Positions 56,402-64,000 of a DNA stretch of 64,000 bases are shown piece by piece (within the stretch, counting starts at the first letter, position 1; each line of letters starts with the position of its first letter). A program made the position numbers and the translations under genes. The notes below the pieces were generated by a model. It had not been told where the DNA came from. It made no database searches and saw only the letters and a list, made by a program, of their open reading frames with translations. This DNA comes from an uncultured Sphingobium sp. Its GTDB lineage: Bacteria > Pseudomonadota > Alphaproteobacteria > Sphingomonadales > Sphingomonadaceae. The stretch is from positions 186,001-250,000 of the forward strand of contig CAMPHJ010000001.1 in NCBI GenBank assembly GCA_946885845.1, in the 5' to 3' direction.

Positions 56402-58621
56402 ATGACCGCGAGCCAGGTGCAGCCCGACCTGCCAGCCCCAGAGCCAGCGCAGATATTGTCGCAAGCGCAGATGCAATTCTTCATCCCCGCCACCGCTTCG
56501 CTGCATGAACGCAGGCCGCGGACGATGAAGCATGGCGACAGCTTCGCGGTGTTCGACCATAGCGGCGACGCCATCGCTGGACCCGGTAGCCCGGAGGGGC
56601 TGTATCACCGCGACACGCGTCATTTGTCGCATCTCTATCTCACGATCAACGGGCTGCGGCCCATCCTGCTGAGTTCCGCCCTGCGGGACGACAATGCGAT
56701 CCTGACGTGCGATCTGACCAATCCCGATTTTGCGGGCGGCGATGGGCGGGTGGAGGTCGAACATGACCTGATCCACCTGCGCCGCACGCGCTTCCTGTGG
56801 GAAGGCGCAGTCCAGGAACGCATCACCATCCGCAATTTCGATGCCGAGCCGCGAACCGTCACGGTCGACATCGCCTTTGCCGCTGATTTTGCCGACCTGT
56901 TCGAAATTCGCGGCATGACCCGGCTGCGCAAGGGGGTCATGAATGAACCTGAGGTGGGCGAGGCCGATGTCCTGCTGAGCTATGAAGGCCGGGATGCGCG
57001 CACGCGCGAAACGCACCTGTGCTTTGACCCGCCGCCGCAGGAGCTGACCCACAGCCATGCGCGGTTCACGCTTACGGTCCCGCCGGGTGAGCGGGCCACG
57101 CTCTATATGCGGATCAGTTGCGAAAGAATGGCGCTGACGGGCGAACCGCTGTTGCGGCCGTTCCTGAAATCGCTGCGGGATTCGATGCAGGCGCTCAAAG
57201 CGTCGCGCGCCAGGTCGGCGACCGTCCGGTCGTCGAACCAGCTGTTCAATGAAGTCGCGCGACGGTCGGTTGCCGATATAACGATGTTGTCCACCGACAC
57301 GGAATATGGCCCCTATCCCTATGCGGGCATCCCCTGGTTCAGCACCGTGTTCGGCAGGGACGCGATCATCACCGCGCTGGAGATGCTATGGCTGGACCCC
57401 AGCATCAGCCGTGGCGTCCTGGGCTATCTGGCCGCGCACCAGGCGCATGAATTCGACGCCGCCGCCGATGCTGAGCCGGGCAAGATATTGCATGAAGTGC
57501 GGCATGGTGAAATGGCCGAATTGGGCGAGGTGCCGTTCCGCCACTATTACGGCAGCATCGATTCCACGCCGCTGTTCGTCATGCTGGCGGGCGCGTATCT
57601 GGAGCGCACCGGCGATATTGCCTATCTGACGTCGCTGCTGCCCAACATCGAAGCGGCGTTGCAATGGATCGACGAACATGGCGACCGCGACGGCGACGGC
57701 TTTGTCGAATATGGCCGCCTGACCGATCAGGGGCTGATCAATCAGGGATGGAAGGACAGCCACGATTCCGTCTTTCACGCCGACGGTTCGATCGCGCGTG
57801 GGCCGATCGCGCTGGCGGAGGTGCAAGCCTATATCTACGGCGCGTGGACGGCAGCGGAGGCGATCTATGCGGCGTTCGGAAATCAGGAGCGCGCGATTCA
57901 GTATCGGGCGCGGGCGCAGGATTTGCGGACGCGGTTCGACGCAGCCTTTTTCGACGGGCAACTGGGCACTTATGTGCTGGCGCTGGACGGCGAAAAGCGG
58001 CCCTGCCGGGTGCGGTCATCCAATGCCGGGCACGTCCTGTTCACGGGGCTGGCGCTGGAAGAACGCGCGGCGCAGGTGGTGGGGACGTTGATGGCGCCGT
58101 CTTCCTTTTCCGGCTGGGGGGTGCGGACCATCGCGTCCACCGAGGCGCGATATAATCCCATGAGCTATCATAACGGGTCGATATGGCCCCATGACAACGC
58201 GCTGATCGCGGCGGGCTTTGCGCGTTATGGCTACCGCGCGCAGGCTGCCCGGATATTCGAAGGATTGTTCGCGGCGGCCACCTATGTCGACATGATGCGG
58301 TTGCCCGAACTGTTCTGCGGCTTCCCGCGTCGCCGCGCGCAGGGGCCGACCTTTTATCCGGTTGCCTGTAGTCCCCAGGCATGGTCAGCCGCCGCGCCGC
58401 TGTCGCTGGTCCAGTCGTGCCTTGGCCTGGGCTTCAACGTTGCGGGAGCGGAGATCACGCTCAACGAACCGGCCCTGCCCCGCTTTCTGGATGAATTGCA
58501 GCTTTACGGACTGGTGGTGGGCGAAGCGCAGGTGGACATCGCGTTCGACCGCATGGGCGACAAGGTCGTGGTCAAGCCGATGGACCGGGTCGGTCGGGCC
58601 AGGGTCGTGACCGTCACCTGA
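56402..58621 (+). CDS. Amylo-alpha-1,6-glucosidase (glycogen debranching type)
   Basis: A 739-residue protein with an N-terminal debranching-enzyme beta-sandwich domain (about 35-270, with DHSGDAIAGPGSPEGLYHRDTRHLSHLYL) and a C-terminal (alpha/alpha)6 glucosidase domain (PWFSTVFGRDAIITALEMLW, GWKDSHDSVFHADG, MSYHNGSIWPHDNALIA). Relatives release glucose from alpha-1,6 branches or act on other glucans. No glycogen synthase or branching gene is in the window, so the substrate may be a different glucan or glucoside. ATG 56402 is preferred over longer readings, which overlap the glycosyltransferase. Confidence 0.88.
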   Translation: MTASQVQPDLPAPEPAQILSQAQMQFFIPATASLHERRPRTMKHGDSFAVFDHSGDAIAGPGSPEGLYHRDTRHLSHLYLTINGLRPILLSSALRDDNAILTCDLTNPDFAGGDGRVEVEHDLIHLRRTRFLWEGAVQERITIRNFDAEPRTVTVDIAFAADFADLFEIRGMTRLRKGVMNEPEVGEADVLLSYEGRDARTRETHLCFDPPPQELTHSHARFTLTVPPGERATLYMRISCERMALTGEPLLRPFLKSLRDSMQALKASRARSATVRSSNQLFNEVARRSVADITMLSTDTEYGPYPYAGIPWFSTVFGRDAIITALEMLWLDPSISRGVLGYLAAHQAHEFDAAADAEPGKILHEVRHGEMAELGEVPFRHYYGSIDSTPLFVMLAGAYLERTGDIAYLTSLLPNIEAALQWIDEHGDRDGDGFVEYGRLTDQGLINQGWKDSHDSVFHADGSIARGPIALAEVQAYIYGAWTAAEAIYAAFGNQERAIQYRARAQDLRTRFDAAFFDGQLGTYVLALDGEKRPCRVRSSNAGHVLFTGLALEERAAQVVGTLMAPSSFSGWGVRTIASTEARYNPMSYHNGSIWPHDNALIAAGFARYGYRAQAARIFEGLFAAATYVDMMRLPELFCGFPRRRAQGPTFYPVACSPQAWSAAAPLSLVQSCLGLGFNVAGAEITLNEPALPRFLDELQLYGLVVGEAQVDIAFDRMGDKVVVKPMDRVGRARVVTVT

Positions 58622-58666
58622 CCGAGCGGGAGCAGGGCAGGCATCGGTCCGGTCGCATCATCATTC

Positions 58667-59371
58667 CTACCTGGATGCAAGCCAGATGGTGTGGGTTAGG
58701 TCCTCTCCATCGACGACGGCGGCGACGCTGACTTCTTCAACGGCAAAGCCTGCGGCTTCGAGGCGGGTGACGAAGTCGGCATCCGTATAGGCCGACCAGA
58801 TTGCCAATATGCCCTGGGGCTTCAACGCGGCATGCGCCGCACGCAGTCCCCAGTTGCAGTAGAGCCGTTCATTGGCCAGATGGATCAGCCCGTCCGGCCC
58901 ATTATCGACATCGAGCAAAATGGCGTCAAAGGCGGCTTTTCCTCTGTCGATCACATTGTGCACGTCATCCATCTGGAGCGTGACGCGAGGATCGGCGAGG
59001 GAGTCTCCGAAGATATGCGCCAAGGGGCCATTGGCCCATGTCGCGATTTTCGGGATGAGTTCCGCCACGGTGATCATGGCTGTAGATGGCAGCGATCGTC
59101 GAGCCGCGCCCAGCGTAAAGCCCATGCCCAATCCGCCGATGAGAATTCGGCTGTCGGGACTGACCAGACGCTGGCATACCAAGGTGGCAAGCGCTTCTTC
59201 CGAATGGCGAACCTGGTTTCCCATCAGTTCATTGTCGCCAAAGCGGATCGAATAATCATCGCCGCGACGCAACAGGCGCAGTTGCCCGCCGTCCGGTAAT
59301 TCCGCCACGTCGATCAGTTCGACGGGAATTGCCTCACCGTCGTCGGGAATTGCCAGCATCGCATTGTCCAT
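58667..59371 (-). CDS. Spermidine synthase-like SAM-dependent protein
   Basis: A 234-residue protein with the SpeE-type Rossmann fold: ILIGGLGMGFTLGAA (SAM loop), an acidic end of strand 2 (ITVAELIPKIATWA) and FDAILLDVDNGPDGL in place of the DSTD of true spermidine synthases. It may therefore act on another substrate. ATG 59371 is chosen because the further upstream reading to 59497 is not conserved; an 8-bp perfect inverted repeat (59389-59405) lies in its leader and could be an operator. Confidence 0.72.
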   Translation of the reverse strand: MDNAMLAIPDDGEAIPVELIDVAELPDGGQLRLLRRGDDYSIRFGDNELMGNQVRHSEEALATLVCQRLVSPDSRILIGGLGMGFTLGAARRSLPSTAMITVAELIPKIATWANGPLAHIFGDSLADPRVTLQMDDVHNVIDRGKAAFDAILLDVDNGPDGLIHLANERLYCNWGLRAAHAALKPQGILAIWSAYTDADFVTRLEAAGFAVEEVSVAAVVDGEDLTHTIWLASR

Positions 59372-59567
59372 AGTGAAACCGTCCCCGTGCCAGGCATTGC
59401 CTGGCCCCAGGCATGGTTTGTCATGCGGGGAAGGATTGAGAGCGATTTTCGATAACGTCGGGACGTTTTTCGAAATCAGGCCATCGGCGGCCGGCATATC
59501 CCGGACAGAAGGAAAGGATCAAAGCAGGCTACCCGATAGGATCGGGTCGAAACCTGCCCTTGCCCCT

Positions 59568-59777
59568 TCATTTCGTGGCATATTGCCCCGGTTCGGCGTT
59601 GAACGTGTCACGCGCGAAATTGCGCGCTGCCGTAGCCGTCTTGAAGGTTTCTTCCTGCAGGTGAGCTGTCACCAGCGGATAGCCTTGAGAATTGTAGCGC
59701 GTCTCACGGACCGTGAGCCGGAAAGCACCCTCCTCATCCTTGGTGATCAAAAACGGACGGATTATTTCTCGGCTCAT
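59568..59777 (-). CDS. Small hypothetical protein (69 aa)
   Basis: A soluble 69-residue protein with alternating strands (IIRPFLITKDEEGAFRLTVRE) and one helix (FKTATAARNFARDTF). It has no signal peptide or membrane segment and I recognise no family. A near-perfect ribosome site, AGGAGG, lies 4 bases before the ATG, which makes it a real and probably well translated gene. It is one of a run of small minus-strand genes downstream of cspA. Confidence 0.7.
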   Translation of the reverse strand: MSREIIRPFLITKDEEGAFRLTVRETRYNSQGYPLVTAHLQEETFKTATAARNFARDTFNAEPGQYATK

Positions 59778-59835
59778 GGAACCTCCTGATTGCGACGCGA
59801 AAAATCGGCGGAACTGCCCGCCGCTGACATGGTGT

Positions 59836-59976
59836 TCAGCCCAGCATGGCCGCGACGATCTGCTTCAGTTCGCCATTTGAGAGCGTGGCCGAACGAGCGG
59901 GCGTCGCCTGCGATTCCGAAGCTTTGCGAAAAAGCTGGCGGAAACCGGCATGGGCGATGGATTTTGGAAAGTTCAT
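59836..59976 (-). CDS. Very small hypothetical protein (46 aa)
   Basis: A 46-residue protein starting MNFPKSIAHAGFRQLFRK and ending in a helix (SNGELKQIVAAMLG). The start at 59976 is supported by AAGGA 7 bases upstream; ATG 59997 would add seven residues without a ribosome site. The N-terminal part is basic and amphipathic. I recognise no family. It lies between the 69-residue gene and the DUF6481 gene. Confidence 0.55.
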   Translation of the reverse strand: MNFPKSIAHAGFRQLFRKASESQATPARSATLSNGELKQIVAAMLG

Positions 59977-60159
59977 ATCAATGTCCTTGCGGCTCATGCC
60001 GCGTATATCTTTATCACATTTTGCGTGACTGCCCCGTCCAGGAACAAGCTGCCTTAGGACAAACTGTTCAAGGACAATTCGCAATTTGGGGCGGGCGCCA
60101 CAGGCGCGCTTCTGGTTGGGAAGGCCGTCAAATTGCAACATGTTCAGCACGCTCGTCAA

Positions 60160-60495
60160 TTAACTGGATGCGCGTTTTTTCCGGGCCAGATATCGCGCAT
60201 CACGCGCGGCCTTGCGCTCGGCTTCCGTCATTTCGGGCTTCACTTTTGCAGCCTTGGCGGCTTCGGCTTCGAGAGCCTGCGCGCGTTTGGCGGCCCGTTG
60301 CTCCTTGGCTTCACGCAAGGCGTTCTGGCGCTTTTCGCGCGCCGCCGCTTCCTTTGCGAGACGACGTTCGGCCCGTTCGGCCACGGCGGCCTCATCCACG
60401 GGCGCCTTTTCAGGCAATCGTTCGAGAACCTCTGCCCGGGCACGCGCGGCTGCGGCGATGCGATCCTGGAAGTGAGGCTCTTTATATCTTTTCAT
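60160..60495 (-). CDS. DUF6481 family protein
   Basis: A 111-residue highly charged, Ala/Arg/Lys/Glu-rich protein that is almost all helix: FQDRIAAAARARAEVLERLPEKAP near the start, then a long coil rich in AERAERRLAKEAAAREKRQ and a basic end (ARYLARKKRASS). It matches the DUF6481 family, found beside cold-shock genes in alphaproteobacteria. The composition suggests RNA or nucleoid binding, which is an inference. It starts 67 bases after cspA. Confidence 0.8.
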   Translation of the reverse strand: MKRYKEPHFQDRIAAAARARAEVLERLPEKAPVDEAAVAERAERRLAKEAAAREKRQNALREAKEQRAAKRAQALEAEAAKAAKVKPEMTEAERKAARDARYLARKKRASS

Positions 60496-60562
60496 GCAGA
60501 GAAATTTCCTGTTTCAATCTCGTTCGGTTGCTGGTCGGGCAGCCGAAGCCGCCCGATGTGCT

Positions 60563-60769
60563 TCAGGCTGCCTGAAGGTTGACAGCCGATGTCTTGCCGC
60601 GCTGATCCTTTTCCAGATCATAGGATACGCGCTGATCCTTTTCGAGGGTGCGCATACCGGCACGTTCCACCGCAGAGATGTGGACGAAGGCGTCGTCGCC
60701 GCCGCTTTCCGGTGCGATGAAGCCATAGCCCTTGTCGGCGTTAAAGAATTTGACTGTTCCGGTGATCAT
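60563..60769 (-). CDS. Cold-shock protein (CspA family)
   Basis: A 68-residue single cold-shock domain with both RNA-binding motifs (KGYGFIAP and DAFVHIS). It binds single-stranded nucleic acid and melts RNA structure. ATG 60769 follows GGAGACCCAC; four more residues would be gained from an upstream start but are not conserved. The 236-base upstream gap to creD leaves room for the long leader that cold-shock genes often have. DUF6481 follows. Confidence 0.95.
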   Translation of the reverse strand: MITGTVKFFNADKGYGFIAPESGGDDAFVHISAVERAGMRTLEKDQRVSYDLEKDQRGKTSAVNLQAA

Positions 60770-61005
60770 GTGGGTCTCCAATATCCCAAGTAAGAAAGGG
60801 ACACGCGATCATTCGCGCGCCCGGCTTTAAGAAGCAAATATGGGACAAAGAAGAGCCGAACCGGCCCAATATCCGTCAAAGCGCGACGTTCAGCAAAATT
60901 GCAATAGCATAGGTCGGACGAAATTCAAAATCGGCGGAGCACGCGGCGTCACCCTGACGGCGTCCAGCCAGGCCCGACGGGGCGTGATGGGCTCAGGTTC
61001 AGGGC

Positions 61006-62469
61006 CTATACGCCCCTTCCCTGCCCCACATTGCTCCATTCCACATTGCGGGTGGCGTACATCACGCTGGCCAGGGCGATCAGCAGCAGCACCGAACCGA
61101 TCAGGAGCGACCATGCTTCCAGATTGAGCAGCACGAAGAGCAATGCATAAAGCCCGACCAGCAACGCGCCGACGAACCGACCGCGTCGCCAGCTTCGCAG
61201 CACAGCGGCGCTATAGGCCGACAGCAGGCCGATGATCGCGCCTGCCCCCACTATATAGGCGGCGGTGAAGCCGATCACTTCGGCAAAGGCGAGCAGCAGC
61301 ACGAAAAACAGGACCAGCGCCGCCCCGGTCAGCAGATATTCCGCAGCCGCGACCCGCGCCCCACCGACAATGTCGAACAACAGGAACGCGAGGAAGGTGA
61401 AGCCGATGAACAGGAAGCCATATTTTACCGACCTGTCGACCTTGGAATAAAGGTCGATCGGTTCGACAAGGCCGACGGTCACCGCCCGCGAATTGCCGCT
61501 GACTGTTTCCAGCGGCTGGCCAGCGCCCCGGCCCCCAGCAGCCGCGCCGCTGTCGACGACGGCGGTCATCGCATAACCGGCGTCATGATCCACAAGCGGC
61601 GGGCCAAGTTCCTCCATGCCCACGGGTGGTTGGCCGAGCGCCAGTTTGTCGACCGCGTATCGCGCCGTAAAGCCGCTGTCCGCGATGTCCCGCTTTTCGG
61701 GCAGGAACGCCCCGCCAAAGCTGGGGCTGGGCCAGGTGGACGATATGTCCCAGACCGTCTTGCCGCCCCTGGGCACCAGGCTGAGCGACCGGCTTCCCCG
61801 CAGGCCGAAGTCATAAGTCACGGCCAGCTTCCCCTCGCCGGACCATGGCAAGAAGGCGAAGAATCCTTGCCCACCGGTCGACCCCGGCCCCTTGCCCGGC
61901 TGCACGGCCAGCGCCTTTCCATCGGCGGCCAGCGATCCTCCGCTGGTCAGCCCCCGCGCGTCCGAAGCGCCTACGCGCAATTCTGCACGATCCCACAGCA
62001 GTCGGTCGGCGGTGACGCCGAAACGCGGCAAGTCGGCCGGCAGCGCGAAATGAGCGGTCCCCTTGATGCGCGCATCGTAAAGGACGCTGCGATATATCGA
62101 CTTGCGGCGCTCTTCCGGCCTGACCACGGTCGTCACGACATTTTCAACGGGAGAGATGTAGAGCAGCTTTTCGATTTCGACGGCGCGGGACACGGCCTGA
62201 CCGTTGACCTGTTCCTGCTGCATTTGCGTGACACGGAACGGGACGACGATAACGGGACCAGCGATAATCTGCGGCCCGCCCCAGCCCGCGTTAATCGCGT
62301 CCTGTGCCGTCTGCGACTGGCTCTGCCGATCCCACACCAGAGCATATACCAGCATCAAGGGGATGATGAGCGCCAGCGCGACCAGCGACGCGAATAACAG
62401 CTTGATACCAGGCGACCGTGGCTTGCGCGCCTCGCCAGATGAGCTTTCGGTCAATGGTCGCTCCTGCAT
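61006..62469 (-). CDS. creD: CreD family cell envelope integrity protein
   Basis: A 487-residue inner membrane protein. It has one N-terminal helix (about 24-44, KLLFASLVALALIIPLMLVYALVW), a large periplasmic domain (GPVIVVPFRVTQ, LWDRAELRVGASDARGL) and a cluster of six C-terminal helices (YGFLFIGFTFLAFLLFDIV onward). In E. coli CreD is controlled by the CreBC two-component system and affects envelope integrity; no creBC genes are adjacent. ATG 62469 (MQERPLTESSSG) is chosen; a longer reading to 62619 adds an unconserved stretch. Confidence 0.88.
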   Translation of the reverse strand: MQERPLTESSSGEARKPRSPGIKLLFASLVALALIIPLMLVYALVWDRQSQSQTAQDAINAGWGGPQIIAGPVIVVPFRVTQMQQEQVNGQAVSRAVEIEKLLYISPVENVVTTVVRPEERRKSIYRSVLYDARIKGTAHFALPADLPRFGVTADRLLWDRAELRVGASDARGLTSGGSLAADGKALAVQPGKGPGSTGGQGFFAFLPWSGEGKLAVTYDFGLRGSRSLSLVPRGGKTVWDISSTWPSPSFGGAFLPEKRDIADSGFTARYAVDKLALGQPPVGMEELGPPLVDHDAGYAMTAVVDSGAAAGGRGAGQPLETVSGNSRAVTVGLVEPIDLYSKVDRSVKYGFLFIGFTFLAFLLFDIVGGARVAAAEYLLTGAALVLFFVLLLAFAEVIGFTAAYIVGAGAIIGLLSAYSAAVLRSWRRGRFVGALLVGLYALLFVLLNLEAWSLLIGSVLLLIALASVMYATRNVEWSNVGQGRGV

Positions 62470-62638
62470 CGATTTATCAATATCTTGAAATGGGTTGTGC
62501 AACCAGGATGGGGAGAAACGCAATCCCCCATTGCTTGGTGGCCACTGGGCCGCAATCGAAAGAGGCATTTTGAATATCATTAATGGGTAAGACTTCAGCG
62601 CACCGGACGCAGGGGTCATTCTGGACTAGCTTCCCGGA

Positions 62639-63646
62639 ATGACGACACATGCGGCCTGGTGGAATTTCACGGTGGGGCACTGCATTTCATTGCGCCAACG
62701 CTGTGTGCGGTTTGCGCAGCGACCTGCCGTTCGCACAGCCCTGCACCTGACGATCGGCACCATTTTCCTTTGGCTTTTCCTGCGACAGGTTAATTTGGGC
62801 CACGCAATTTCCGCTGTTGCGGGTGCCGCCATTCTGCCGCTCGCCATCGCACTGGTCGCCTATGCGGTCGATTTCCTGCTCCGCGCGTTGCGTTTCTGGA
62901 TGCTGTTGCAGCAGGCGTCTGCCCAGCGCCTTCCCTGGCGCGCCGTGCCGGGGCCGTTCATTGCCAGCTTCGGCATAAGCGACCTGCTGCCGTTACGGGC
63001 GGGAGACGTGTTTCGCCTGCTGTGGTTTCAACGACAAATGGGCCTGCGCCCCAGCATTGTCCTGGGTTCGATGATGATCGAACGCTTCCTTGATCTTTTC
63101 GCCCTGCTGATACTCGCTATCGCCATTTTGGGATGGCATCTGGGCGATGCGATGCTGTGCCTGGGGCTGCTGGCGTTACTGGGCGCAGGCGCAGGAGCGG
63201 TGATATTTATCGGCACCGTGCTGTCAGGGCGAGCCGATGGCATGCGCTGGAAGTGGCTGGCCGGACTGGTCGCGGCCCTGGGCTGCTTTCACTTGCTGCG
63301 TTCGCCCCGATTACTTCTGAACCTGACCGGCATTTCGTTGGTTTGCTGGCTGCTGGAAGCGGTGGTGATACTGGGCGCATGGTTCAGCCTGGGCGGAGCG
63401 ATTGGCCAATGGGTCGCGCCGATGGCGGCCTTTATAGCGAGCACGCTGGGCACATTATTCCCCGGCCTGCCCGGTCATTTCGGCACGTTCGAATTGTTCG
63501 GACTGGAAGCATTTTCCCGCGTCGGCGTGGCGCCTGACTTTGCCGCCGCCGTCCTGCTGTTGGCTCACATGCTCCTGTGGGCGCCGACGGCCCTGTTCGC
63601 GATCCTGTGGCTGATGCTCAACCGTTCAGGAAAGGCGGCGAAGTAG
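62639..63646 (+). CDS. Flippase-like membrane protein (lysylphosphatidylglycerol synthase TM domain family)
   Basis: A 335-residue protein with about eight membrane segments and the family pattern: FLLRALRFWMLLQQ, SFGISDLLPLRAGDVFRLLW and GLPGHFGTFELFGLEAFSRVG. Proteins of this group (MprF transmembrane, UPF0104, AglD) move or build lipid-linked molecules. The neighbouring epimerase hints at a role in glycolipid or polysaccharide export (inference). It has no clear ribosome site and overlaps the converging epimerase gene by 21 bases. Confidence 0.8.
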   Translation: MTTHAAWWNFTVGHCISLRQRCVRFAQRPAVRTALHLTIGTIFLWLFLRQVNLGHAISAVAGAAILPLAIALVAYAVDFLLRALRFWMLLQQASAQRLPWRAVPGPFIASFGISDLLPLRAGDVFRLLWFQRQMGLRPSIVLGSMMIERFLDLFALLILAIAILGWHLGDAMLCLGLLALLGAGAGAVIFIGTVLSGRADGMRWKWLAGLVAALGCFHLLRSPRLLLNLTGISLVCWLLEAVVILGAWFSLGGAIGQWVAPMAAFIASTLGTLFPGLPGHFGTFELFGLEAFSRVGVAPDFAAAVLLLAHMLLWAPTALFAILWLMLNRSGKAAK

Positions 63647-64000
63647 CCCCAGCGCCTGCTGCCCGATCAGCGAACGATGAGCAGAAGCGCCCTTGCGGGA
63701 GGCGCGGTTGGCGCGGAACCAGTCGTAGCTTTCTGCCAACATGTCCGCATTGGAATGGCGCGGTCGCCATCCCAGCGCCTTTAGCGGTTCGACATCGAAC
63801 CAGCAGTCGCGATGATATGTCCGATATTGCCACGGCACGAGCGGAGACAGCCGGGCTGTGCGCAGCAGTCCGAGCGCCGCCATGGCTGGGGAGACCGGCA
63901 GACCTGTGATGCGGGAGCGGCTGCCCGCATAGGCGACCAACCCTTCCAGATCTTCGCGCAATGTGCCGAAGCGATCCGTCCCGACATTATAGATGCCGCC
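63626..64000 (-). CDS. NAD-dependent epimerase/dehydratase, C-terminal part (runs off the right edge)
   Basis: Only the last 124 residues are visible. They begin with GGIYNVGTDRFGTLREDLEGLVAYAG, which matches the C-terminal substrate-binding part of extended short-chain dehydrogenases such as sugar epimerases, and continue with WFDVEPLKALGWRPRHSNADML, the usual end of that fold. The NAD-binding half lies outside the window. The exact sugar substrate cannot be told. Confidence 0.78.
   Translation of the reverse strand, partial: GGIYNVGTDRFGTLREDLEGLVAYAGSRSRITGLPVSPAMAALGLLRTARLSPLVPWQYRTYHRDCWFDVEPLKALGWRPRHSNADMLAESYDWFRANRASRKGASAHRSLIGQQALGLLRRLS

Overview
This is 64 kb of high-GC chromosomal DNA from an alphaproteobacterium, most likely a sphingomonad (Sphingobium/Sphingomonas type). 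That placement is inferred from protein style, gene order, a TorF-type porin, a PafA/PhoK-type alkaline phosphatase, CarD, UbiK and a DUF6481 gene beside cspA. No rRNA or marker gene was available to fix the genus. The window is mostly core genome. I see no transposase, integrase, phage gene, CRISPR array, tRNA or rRNA.

Layout. 1-6.8 kb (minus): rpsB-tsf-pyrH-frr-uppS-cdsA-dxr-rseP, joining translation, UMP kinase, undecaprenyl and phospholipid precursor synthesis, the MEP pathway and the site-2 protease RseP, with several stop/start overlaps. 7-8.8 kb: a small membrane protein behind a candidate general-stress (EcfG) promoter, then psd-pssA for phosphatidylethanolamine synthesis. 9-11.9 kb (plus): icd and a GNAT-nitrilase fusion. 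12-16.4 kb: a KTSC protein convergent with glmS, then glmU and a metallophosphoesterase. 16.5-18.5 kb (plus): a phosphoglycolate phosphatase and a diguanylate cyclase gene broken by a -1 frameshift. 18.6-26.2 kb (minus): a TCA operon mdh-sucD-sucA-sucB-lpdA without sucC. 26.5-29.8 kb (minus): a nucleotidyltransferase, then sdhB (without sdhCDA), a hotdog thioesterase and zapE.

29.8-35.8 kb: an M23 peptidase (minus), then a SUV3-like helicase, an S4 RNA-binding protein, fdxA and carD (plus). 35.8-42.9 kb (minus): an RND efflux adaptor and permease, tspO, ubiK, a ybjN-like gene, proC and an asparaginase N-domain protein. 43-45.8 kb: a DsbD-like protein coupled to tlyA. 45.9-48.5 kb: a secreted alkaline phosphatase convergent with an EpsC-type serine acetyltransferase. 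48.6-50.7 kb: an OmpR/EnvZ-type two-component pair. 50.8-54.2 kb: a porin, a SulP anion transporter and a beta-carbonic anhydrase. 54.3-58.6 kb: an orphan, atypical response regulator divergent from a GT4 glycosyltransferase and a glycogen-debranching-type glucosidase. 58.7-60.8 kb: a SpeE-like methyltransferase and a run of small genes ending with cspA. 61-64 kb: creD, a flippase-like membrane protein and the C-terminus of an NAD-dependent epimerase.

No gene-free stretch exceeds 300 bases. The intergenic DNA holds several hairpin terminators and three kinds of palindromic repeat. I found no wholly new system. The best leads are the EcfG-type promoter and its small membrane protein, the frameshifted GGDEF gene, the degenerate orphan regulator beside the glucan genes, and the cspA/DUF6481/small-protein cluster.
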